In this document: one piece after another, positions 34,175 to 40,570 of the stretch
Layout of the letters: every line of letters begins with the position of its first letter
Numbering within the stretch: the stretch's first letter is position 1
Origin: Acidobacteriota bacterium
GTDB taxonomy: Bacteria; Acidobacteriota; Terriglobia; Bryobacterales; Bryobacteraceae
DNA length: 54,128 nt
Assembly (NCBI GenBank): GCA_025352795.1
Contig: JANXSF010000010.1
Coordinates: forward strand, 1-54,128
Direction: 5' to 3'
Made by a program: the position numbers and the translations under genes
The notes under the pieces: model-generated
Seen by the model: the letters and a program-made list of their open reading frames with translations, nothing else
The model's database searches: none
What the model was told of the DNA's origin: nothing

Positions 34175-34798
34175 TTAAGCCAATGCCGTAGGAAAGCTCA
34201 TTGCGCTAAGTGGTAATGATGGGGAATTGGGTTCGTTTCGCAAACAGCAATTCTTGGATTTCAGGCCGGATTGGCAGGGGCAAGGTTCGTTGCGGCCGAC
34301 TTTGGGATCGGGCCGGACGTAAGGTTGCTTGGTGAATAACGGGATATTGGGTTCGTTTTGCAGAATTAGTTTTATGCGTGGACTGGTGGCTAAGAGTCTG
34401 CGGTATTCGTTGAGCAATTTGAGTAAACTGCGTTCGGTGCGGAGTCGGAAGGCGATGAGGCGGTCTACTTCTTTGGACTCGGATAGTAGCGGGTCTCCTG
34501 CTTGTTCGGACAGGCTGACTTCAAGACAATTAGCTCGCTGAAGGTTCCAGACAGCGAGAATGATTTGGTTGAACAGGGTGTCTTCGACCGGGGATTGGGG
34601 GCAGAGTTCGATTTTGTAGGATTGGATAAGGGCTTCGAAGTCGCGGAGGTCGTCTGCGGTGAGGAGGACGGCTTGTTTTGCGTAGAAGCCATATTTGCTG
34701 GCGTTGGCGGCAGAGCGGATTTTGCCTTGAGGTGTTAGGGGTCCAGTGGAATGCTGGGCGTTAGCGGTGTTGGCGGCGATTTGGGATGCGGATGCCAT
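34175..34798 (-). CDS. SEC-C motif protein of unknown function
   Basis: From ATG 34798 (GGAG 7 bases upstream) the product has 207 residues. It opens with ANTANAQHSTGPLTPQGK and ASKYGFYAKQAVLL, a pattern found in small families of Acidobacteria and Planctomycetes. It continues as a helical domain and ends with a zinc-binding SEC-C motif, VGRNEPCPCQSGLKSKNCC. SEC-C motifs bind zinc and often mediate binding to SecB or nucleic acids. A 22-bp near-repeat inside the gene (34221-34243 and 34341-34362) yields two similar NEPN peptides near the C-terminus. A longer frame upstream is C/A-rich and not coding. Confidence 0.7.
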   Translation of the reverse strand: MASASQIAANTANAQHSTGPLTPQGKIRSAANASKYGFYAKQAVLLTADDLRDFEALIQSYKIELCPQSPVEDTLFNQIILAVWNLQRANCLEVSLSEQAGDPLLSESKEVDRLIAFRLRTERSLLKLLNEYRRLLATSPRIKLILQNEPNIPLFTKQPYVRPDPKVGRNEPCPCQSGLKSKNCCLRNEPNSPSLPLSAMSFPTALA

Positions 34799-34830
34799 GG
34801 GAATCTCCTTGGCGCGGATTGTCGCATGGT

Positions 34831-34861
34831 GGGCGGCGGGGGCTGGGTGGGTGGCGAGGGG
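34831..34861 (+). other. G-quadruplex-type motif
   Basis: Four or more G-runs (34831-34833, 34838-34842, 34845-34847, 34849-34851, 34858-34861) lie within 31 bp on the plus strand, each separated by 1-7 bases. The surrounding 34829-34925 is strongly G/T-rich on this strand. It lies 33-63 bp upstream of the SEC-C gene start, so it may affect that promoter. Confidence 0.5.
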
Positions 34862-34995
34862 TAAGTGGTGGAGGGTGTGTGGGTTGGGGATTTGGAAATG
34901 GGTTGTGATTGGTGTTTTTGGGGGTGGCGTCGCGAGTAGTTTGGTAGGATGGTTCCAACTTGTTGAAGAATCAAACAACTTCGGAAACCACTACA

Positions 34996-35181
34996 ATGCC
35001 GCCTGTCCGGCAACCAGCGAATCACATTTGTATTGACATTACGACGCTGGAACTACTGGCTGGCTGGACGGTTGAAGACGCAACGAATGATGCAGAAGCG
35101 ATTCGTGCGGCGAACCAGGAGTTTGTGGAATTCAAGAAAACGATGAACGAAAATCGTGGGATGGATCTGACCTCAAGTTGA
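34996..35181 (+). CDS. Small hypothetical protein, antitoxin-like
   Basis: The 61-residue frame (MPPVRQPANHICID, TLELLAGWTVEDAT, AIRAANQEFVEFKK) is charged and helical, of the size of toxin-antitoxin antitoxins. No convincing ribosome site is seen, and no toxin follows. It is listed because it lies in a cluster of decayed antitoxin genes; it may be a remnant. Confidence 0.35.
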   Translation: MPPVRQPANHICIDITTLELLAGWTVEDATNDAEAIRAANQEFVEFKKTMNENRGMDLTSS

Positions 35182-35225
35182 CTCACAATCAAACTGATAA
35201 TATCGAAACAGAGGCCTTGCCTAGA

Positions 35226-35487
35226 ATGACCGTCAGCATCAGCATTCGACCAGCACTTGAAGATCGGCTTGCAGCGCGTGCTCGCTCGACTGTCAAAGTC
35301 TCTCGAAGATTTTATTCAGACGGTACTGGAACGCGAAGCTGCTTTGGTTGAGGTAAATGGTTTTTCTGGGTTGACCGGGGCGGAAAAAGCAAGGGCGTTC
35401 CATGAGTGGCCCAAAAGCTTTCCCGCCAATCTGCCGGTTCTATCGCTTGAAAATGTGAGCCGCGAACAGAATTATCTTTGTAAGTAA
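35226..35487 (+). pseudogene. Antitoxin gene with a 1-base frameshift
   Basis: From ATG 35226 the frame reads SISIRPALEDRLAARARSTVK, a typical RHH-like antitoxin start. It then loses sense at about 35303. In the next frame the expected continuation KSLEDFIQTVLEREAALVE runs to a stop at 35487 (tail VLSLENVSREQNYL). A single extra G in AAAGTCTCTCGAA explains it. Homologous antitoxins are followed by a PIN toxin, which is missing. Confidence 0.75.
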
Positions 35488-35565
35488 GTCCAAGGTTCTA
35501 TTCGCGTAGCCAAAATCACATTCACTTGCGAATGGCAATGGTATTTTCCAAATAGGATTTCGTAT

Positions 35566-35766
35566 ATGAACGTAAGCATCCAGGATCTTTCGGCACATGT
35601 GATTGCTAGCTATGAGGCTTCGGCTCGGACTCTGGGAATCCCATTGGACGAATTCCTCCGCGCACAACTCATTAAGAATGCTCCAGAGCCGTCGGCGGTT
35701 TTGATGAGCCCGGATGAATGGGACAAGGCTTTAGATGAGTGCTTCGATAGCTTTCCGGCAACTTAA
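35566..35766 (+). CDS. Small antitoxin of a broken PIN module
   Basis: The 66-residue protein (MNVSIQDLSAHVIASYEASA, LGIPLDEFLRAQLIKN, SPDEWDKALDECFDSF) resembles ribbon-helix-helix antitoxins paired with PIN toxins. AGGA stands 9 bases before the ATG. A PIN start of only 19 residues follows at 35829, so it has lost its toxin. Confidence 0.6.
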   Translation: MNVSIQDLSAHVIASYEASARTLGIPLDEFLRAQLIKNAPEPSAVLMSPDEWDKALDECFDSFPAT

Positions 35767-35828
35767 CCTCTTCCCGATACTGCTTTCGACCGGGAAAATA
35801 TCTATAGTCGCGAAGACAATTGGTAAGG

Positions 35829-35888
35829 ATGGATTGTCTAGTCGATACGAATCTGCTTATCGGCTCCTACTCGCAATTCACTCTTTGA
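35829..35888 (+). pseudogene. PIN toxin remnant (19 residues)
   Basis: ATG 35829 opens MDCLVDTNLLIGSYS and stops at 35888. DTNLL after a short hydrophobic strand is the first motif of VapC-type PIN toxins, whose usual length is about 130 residues. The rest of the domain is gone. It lies downstream of the antitoxin at 35566, as expected for a former pair. Confidence 0.6.
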
Positions 35889-35895
35889 AAAAGTT

Positions 35896-35913
35896 CATAT
35901 ATACGTATATATG
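35896..35913. promoter_or_regulatory. Perfect 18-bp palindrome upstream of hicB
   Basis: CATATATACGTATATATG is its own reverse complement. It ends 58 bp before the hicB ATG and 43 bp before a possible TTG start, in an AT-rich patch unlike its surroundings. HicB antitoxins with a DNA-binding C-terminus repress their own promoter at such palindromes, so it is a likely operator. Confidence 0.6.
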
Positions 35914-35971
35914 AGGGGGATAAGGCCACTTACCTACCTCGACATCCGACACGGAATTGAATACCAAAACT

Positions 35972-36406
35972 ATGTTTCAGTACCCTGCGATTTTTGAACG
36001 CGACCCCAAGGCTGGTAGCTATACCGTCAACTTTCCCGACTTCGGATATGGCGTCACACAAGGTGCTACCCTCGCTGATGCGGAGGAGATGGCGGCGGAT
36101 CTGCTGGCGTCGCTCATGATGGACTGCATGGAGACACGTGCTGATTTTCCTAAGGCAGGAAAGAGCCGTGGCAAGGTGATTCGACAGGTTGCTCTTCCTG
36201 TTTTGTTAGATGCCAAAGCCAATTTGTATGTAGCTATGCGGGCGGCTGGTGTTCGCAAAGCGGAATTGGCTCGGCGGTTGGGATGCCAGAAGTCGCAGAT
36301 TGATCGGCTGCTTGATTTTAAGAACTCCACTCGTATGGAACAGATGGAGGCGGCATTTCGGGTGCTTGAGAAGAAGCTTGTGATTGAAGTGCAAAATGCT
36401 GCTTAG
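35972..36406 (+). CDS. hicB: HicB-type antitoxin with HTH domain
   Basis: The 144-residue protein has the HicB core (MFQYPAIFERDPKAGSYTVN, FPDFGYGVTQGATLADAEEMA, LLASLMMDCMETR) and a C-terminal helix-turn-helix (AELARRLGCQKSQIDRLLDF). HicB blocks the HicA mRNA interferase and represses the operon. No hicA is found on either side (the gene is small and would be within 200 bp), so it is orphaned. TTG 35957 is a possible earlier start but has a poorly spaced ribosome site. Confidence 0.85.
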   Translation: MFQYPAIFERDPKAGSYTVNFPDFGYGVTQGATLADAEEMAADLLASLMMDCMETRADFPKAGKSRGKVIRQVALPVLLDAKANLYVAMRAAGVRKAELARRLGCQKSQIDRLLDFKNSTRMEQMEAAFRVLEKKLVIEVQNAA

Positions 36407-36451
36407 TTGCAGGCGAAAGCGCCCAATGTCATTAGTTTGCTTTGAATCGGG

Positions 36452-36493
36452 ATGAAGACTTCGCTCGCAAGCGAGCTGGCTGGCGGAATAGCC
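36452..36493 (+). repeat. Dispersed repeat with TCGCTCGCAAGCGA core, copy 1
   Basis: This roughly 42-bp sequence, ATGAAGACTTCGCTCGCAAG onward to GGCGGAATAGCC, recurs in the opposite orientation at 53924-53966 with only a few differences. It contains the palindromic core TCGCTCGCAAGCGA. Confidence 0.7.
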
Positions 36494-36639
36494 TACCCCA
36501 CAAGCGCAGTTTTCAACAGTTGCCGTGCCGGTTTGGATTTCTTTTGCAACTAGGGTTTTGGTTTCGTAGAATTTACAAGGAATACCAGGCGACATCCATA
36601 TAGAATTCACCAACCTTTGTTGGGTAACTTGTGGTTGAA

Positions 36640-36674
36640 AGACCGCTCCCTCGCGGTCACGGCTCGGTAACATA
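36640..36674 (+). repeat. GACCGCTCCC-type repeat, copy 1
   Basis: The sequence AGACCGCTCCCTCGCGGTCA, then CGGCTCGGTAACAT, matches the left arm of the repeat at 53784 with three substitutions. It has the internal hairpin GACCGC/GCGGTC. It is a single arm here, whereas 53784-53854 has both arms. Confidence 0.7.
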
Positions 36675-36708
36675 TGCCCCACATCTGAATCATTGGACCC
36701 AGGAGGGC

Positions 36709-38088
36709 TCAGCCCCACAGTTCGTGGATTGGTGCATACTCATCCGCTACGCCGGATTGCGGTACATACTCGAAGCCTCGGCCAAATGGGTCGTCGCGAC
36801 GGATGGTTGTCCAGTCTATTCCCATTGCCGAATAAATTGTGGCTTCAATGTCTTCGGCGCGGATGTCGCGATTGCGTGACCAGCCAGGGTCTGCGGTCAC
36901 TGCTCCACGATCATCGGTTGCGCCGATGGCACGGCGTCCGCGGATGCCAGCTCCGGCGAATAAGGCCGATTGTTGCAGGAAGTGGTCGCGGCCACCGTTG
37001 GTGTTCAACGCTCCAATGGTGCGACCGAATTCGCCCATTGCTACGATCAACGTCTGGTCGAGCAGATTCTCTTTACGCAGATCTTCGATTAGAGTGCCCA
37101 GGCCGGAATCGAATTGGCGACCCAGGGAATTGACGTTGCTGGGATTCATACCAGTCTGATAAATATTCGAGTGCAGATCCCAACTGCCGACGTTGATTTG
37201 AATAAAACGGGTCCCCATATCGGCGCGGATCAAATTGCGCGCAGTGACGCAGGCATTGCCGAATGTGGAATTGCCGTACTTCACCCGATCCACTGTATCG
37301 GCGGTAAAGGCCTTGGTGATGTCGGCGTTGTACATCAGCTTGCGAGCGTTGGAGTTCACCAGTTCGTTTTCCAAACTGGCGGCCCCTAAAGTGCCCCCGC
37401 GCAGTTCATCGTCCAGATCGGCAACTAAGGGAAAGCGCCGTTCGAACACGGCTTGGCCTCCGGAAAATGTAGTGTTGGGGAGCCCGCCACCGGCGCTTCC
37501 GATGAAGAATGGAGCGTGATCTGGTGCCAGATATCCTTGTCCGGGACCACCGCCGCTATTCAATGCGATGAAGCCGGGAAGAGTTTTATTGCCCGGACGC
37601 GACGACATTTCAAGAGACACTACCGAACCAATATGAGGCGCGATTTTGGCTAACTGCGAGGTTGGGTTGCGACCGATTTGCAGCCAGGTTTGGGACAAGC
37701 TATGAACCGCAGCCCAGGGCTTGATGGACCTTACCAGCGAAACGTTATCGAAGTTTTCGCCGATGCGGGGGAACAGTCCGCGAGGCCAGATGACTCCGTC
37801 GTAAGTGGTGGGGTCGAAGGTGGCGGGGAGCCAGGGCCCGGTCTTGAGATCGAAACTATCGACGTGGCTGGGGGCACCGGTCATCAACACGAAGACGCAG
37901 AATTTGGCTTTGCCGATGGGAGATGCCGCCGCTTGGGCAATGCCTTCCATGGGGCGCGAGGGCATTAGATAATAGCCACCCAACGCAGATGCAGCGTGGC
38001 GAAAGAATACACGTCGGTTGAGGTGTGGGCGCTTCCAAAACCAGGAGCCGCGAGTCTTGCTCCAATCTTTTCCGAATCGATCTTTCAT
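36709..38088 (-). CDS. DUF1501 protein, copy B
   Basis: The 459-residue protein is the paralogue of 32750-34153. A twin-arginine signal (NRRVFFRHAASALGGYYL) precedes the DUF1501 domain, with CVFVLMTGAPSHVDSFD, GTRFIQINVGSWDLHSNI, QTLIVAMGEFGRTIG and GGRDHF. GGGGAACACC stands upstream of the ATG. It follows its DUF1549/1553 partner by 9 bp on the minus strand. Both domain pairs point toward each other in the window. Confidence 0.87.
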   Translation of the reverse strand: MKDRFGKDWSKTRGSWFWKRPHLNRRVFFRHAASALGGYYLMPSRPMEGIAQAAASPIGKAKFCVFVLMTGAPSHVDSFDLKTGPWLPATFDPTTYDGVIWPRGLFPRIGENFDNVSLVRSIKPWAAVHSLSQTWLQIGRNPTSQLAKIAPHIGSVVSLEMSSRPGNKTLPGFIALNSGGGPGQGYLAPDHAPFFIGSAGGGLPNTTFSGGQAVFERRFPLVADLDDELRGGTLGAASLENELVNSNARKLMYNADITKAFTADTVDRVKYGNSTFGNACVTARNLIRADMGTRFIQINVGSWDLHSNIYQTGMNPSNVNSLGRQFDSGLGTLIEDLRKENLLDQTLIVAMGEFGRTIGALNTNGGRDHFLQQSALFAGAGIRGRRAIGATDDRGAVTADPGWSRNRDIRAEDIEATIYSAMGIDWTTIRRDDPFGRGFEYVPQSGVADEYAPIHELWG

Positions 38089-38097
38089 GGTGTTCCC

Positions 38098-39975
38098 CTA
38101 GTAGTTGAACAGGAAATCGGTCTTTTGCACTAGCGCCCAGGCCAAATCTTCAAGAGCTGCGGAGCGCAATGCGGCGGTGGTGGCTTTACTTAAAAAAGCC
38201 ATGGCCTTGGTATATTCGGTTTCCGTTGGGACACGGGCCAGATAGGCTAGATATAGCTCTTCCAGCATTTTTCCGTTGTCGGTGATTTTCAAGATTGCTG
38301 CCAAATTAGGGGCAGTTGCCACGCGCGTTCGATTATAAATGAAACCATCATTCATCAATGCCAGGCGTTGTTGAATGGACACTTGCTGGGTGCGCAATTG
38401 TGTATCGCGATTGCCGCGCAGGAAGTAATCCATGAAGACGCGGGCATTGCCTTGATTGCCTTGCGGTTCAGTGGCATCGGGCATGCGCCAGGCGTAGCGC
38501 ACGGTGTCGGTGCCATAGCCGCCAATGGGATATTCCTGAATCAGACCAGAGGCGTCCATTAATGTATCGTGAATTTCTTCACCTTCCAGGCGTCGTGCAA
38601 AATGGCGGGCGAACAAGGGAACGTATTCCAACTTCCATTCATCGTCGTAACGGGAACTGAGTTGGTAGGCGGTGGAGCTAACCATCAAACGGATGGATTC
38701 GCGGAGCCCGTAGTTGGAATTCACCATGAACGCTGCTAACTGTTCCAGAAGCTCGGGGTGGGTGGCTTGCAGGGTCCAGGGATCTGCGGGCGGATTCTTT
38801 GGATCAAGCCGGGCGGGGTCCATTTGATCGACAGGTTCAACCAATCCCATGGTGAACAACTGCTTCCAAATACGATTGGACATGTTGCGGGCAAACATGG
38901 GGTCGACTACTAACTGGGAAGCGAAGGCTTCGCGCCAATTGACGCTATTCGATGTTACTTTGCCATCGCGATATTCGGGGGTGAGATTTACTAACGTCCC
39001 AATTTTAATTCGGTTGGGGCGATTGCCGTAGTTGGTGTTCAGGTCATAAGTCCCGGTGGTGCGATCGCTGACGTCGAAGCTGTTGGAATAGGGACTGCCG
39101 CCGGGGATATTGCCACGACCAGTCAAATTGGCGCGTGAAAAGAATGCAGCCATTTTGTAGGCTTCCATGCGTGTGGTGCGTTTTCCCCAGGCGCTGAGTT
39201 GTTCCAGATGGCCGCGGCCGTCATGACAAAGCAGGCAATCATAATGGCCCATGCCTAAAAACATGGATGCGGCGCGGGAGAATGCAGTGTCGTAACGATC
39301 CTGCACGGGACCACCGGGGGTGACAGTTTTCACCATGAAATTGTTTTGACCGGAATCATAATTGTTGCCGGAGTTGGCAATCATTTCGTAGGCCAAATCT
39401 TTAATCGGACGGTTTTCATTGATGGCCATCCGGAAGTATTCATAAAAGGCGTTGCGACCTTCGTTTTGTAGGTTGACGTTGATGGAAGTGCGGTTGTTTT
39501 GCACTAGCTCGCCGAACCAGTTAGCCCAACGATAGGTGAAATCGGGAGAGTTGAGGAGGCGGTCAATTATTTCGTCGCGCTTGTTCTCATTTGGATCGGC
39601 GAGGAAGGCGCGGGCTTCGGACACTTTGGGGGCTCGGCCAATGAGATCCAGGTAGATGCGGCGGACAAATTCGGCATCGGTGGAAAGTGGGGCCACTTGC
39701 ACCCGGGCTTTTTCCGCTTTGCCTAGAATTTCCTGATCAATGAAATTTACCCAACGTAAGGAAGAGGGTGGAACGGCGCGAGCACTGCGAATCCCGACGG
39801 CTGATTTGGGTTGGAATTGCCGGATGCGGGAGTTAGTGGATTCAATGGCTCGACGCTGGGCGTTGAGGAAATCGTCAGGAGCGTTGCGGAAGGAACAGTT
39901 GTCACCGCTACTTTCGGCACCTAAGCGAGTAAAAGTGGCCGCAGCCAAGAAAAGGATAGATTTTCCCCAGGACAT
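38098..39975 (-). CDS. DUF1549/DUF1553 protein, copy B
   Basis: The 625-residue protein is the paralogue of 30791-32737. DUF1549 (AEFVRRIYLDLIGRAPKV) and DUF1553 (MSNRIWKQLFTMGLVEPVDQ, SSTAYQLSSRYDDE) are both present, with CLLCHDGRGHLEQL keeping the CxxCH motif. An N-terminal signal is present (SILFLAAATFTRLG). The mature N-terminus (SRIRQFQPKSAVGIRSARA) differs from copy A. GGGAG stands 5 bases before ATG 39975. The two copies diverged before the present layout. Confidence 0.85.
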   Translation of the reverse strand: MSWGKSILFLAAATFTRLGAESSGDNCSFRNAPDDFLNAQRRAIESTNSRIRQFQPKSAVGIRSARAVPPSSLRWVNFIDQEILGKAEKARVQVAPLSTDAEFVRRIYLDLIGRAPKVSEARAFLADPNENKRDEIIDRLLNSPDFTYRWANWFGELVQNNRTSINVNLQNEGRNAFYEYFRMAINENRPIKDLAYEMIANSGNNYDSGQNNFMVKTVTPGGPVQDRYDTAFSRAASMFLGMGHYDCLLCHDGRGHLEQLSAWGKRTTRMEAYKMAAFFSRANLTGRGNIPGGSPYSNSFDVSDRTTGTYDLNTNYGNRPNRIKIGTLVNLTPEYRDGKVTSNSVNWREAFASQLVVDPMFARNMSNRIWKQLFTMGLVEPVDQMDPARLDPKNPPADPWTLQATHPELLEQLAAFMVNSNYGLRESIRLMVSSTAYQLSSRYDDEWKLEYVPLFARHFARRLEGEEIHDTLMDASGLIQEYPIGGYGTDTVRYAWRMPDATEPQGNQGNARVFMDYFLRGNRDTQLRTQQVSIQQRLALMNDGFIYNRTRVATAPNLAAILKITDNGKMLEELYLAYLARVPTETEYTKAMAFLSKATTAALRSAALEDLAWALVQKTDFLFNY

Positions 39976-40202
39976 TGAAACTCCCTAACATCGATACTAC
40001 ATCTGGTTGAGGCGGGAAGGAAGGACTAAATGTTAAGAATGTAATCTTAAAATTATTTCACTGAAGCGAAAAGGAACCATGGGAGCTTTTTCTACGGAAA
40101 TTTAGAAGCTCATTGGCGCGGCGGAGGCAAGAAGCCCGCCTGTATCAAAACAATTCTGAATATTTTTCGGAACAAATTGCTCCTGTCGACGTACTAGGGC
40201 GA

Positions 40203-40221
40203 GACGCTCCTGTAGAGCGTC
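40203..40221. promoter_or_regulatory. Inverted repeat before padR
   Basis: GACGCTC (40203-40209) and GAGCGTC (40215-40221) form a perfect 7-bp inverted repeat with a 5-base loop, 15 bases before the PadR start codon and just upstream of its GGAG. It could be the PadR operator or a translational hairpin. Confidence 0.45.
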
Positions 40222-40236
40222 AAAAGGAGCATCGTA

Positions 40237-40566
40237 TTGCAGCCGAAACAGGAACTGATTCAGGGGACGCTTGACCTGATCGTGATGAAAACTCTGACCG
40301 CCTTGGGTGCCATGCATGGCTACCGAATCGCTATGCGGATACAGCAGGTGTCAACTGACATCCTCCAACTCAATCAGGGATCGCTCTATCCGGCTCTCTT
40401 GCGCCTCGAACAGCGCGGCCTGATCAGCTCCGAATGGGGGAGTTCCGACAACAACCGACGTGCTCGCTTCTATTCGATTACCGAGACTGGCCGCAAACAG
40501 CTCGACACGGAAGTGACGGCTTGGAGAGCCTCGGTTGCCCTAATGGAAAAATTCTTGGAGGTCTGA
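40237..40566 (+). CDS. PadR family transcriptional regulator
   Basis: The 109-residue winged-helix regulator (LIQGTLDLIVMKTLTALG, MHGYRIAMRIQQVS, NQGSLYPALLRLEQRG, RRARFYSITETGRKQL) is the close counterpart of the one at 677. The start is TTG 40237 with GGAG 7 bases upstream. It stops 4 bp before the permease gene, which it presumably regulates. Confidence 0.9.
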   Translation: MQPKQELIQGTLDLIVMKTLTALGAMHGYRIAMRIQQVSTDILQLNQGSLYPALLRLEQRGLISSEWGSSDNNRRARFYSITETGRKQLDTEVTAWRASVALMEKFLEV

Positions 40567-40570
40567 TCTT

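Larger units (their letters stand above)
36407..36708. other. Intergenic region with two dispersed repeats
   Basis: Between the convergent ends of hicB and the DUF1501 copy B gene lie no genes. It holds a TCGCTCGCAAGCGA-type element (36452-36493) and a GACCGCTCCC-type element (36640-36674). Both recur after the TonB receptor at 53784-53966. Confidence 0.7.

Noticed and set aside
34799-34978. Longer N-terminus for the SEC-C protein (Pro/Thr/His-rich)
   Set aside because: It is the translation of a low-complexity C/A-rich strand; ATG 34798 has a clear GGAG site.
35767-35971. A hicA toxin gene next to hicB
   Set aside because: No frame of about 60 residues with the HicA double-stranded-RNA-binding pattern exists here; only a PIN stub and the palindrome are found.
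36206-36718. A 170-codon minus-strand frame containing SRDREGAVF
   Set aside because: It is antisense to hicB and crosses dispersed repeats; the peptide is the translated GACCGCTCCC repeat rather than a gene.
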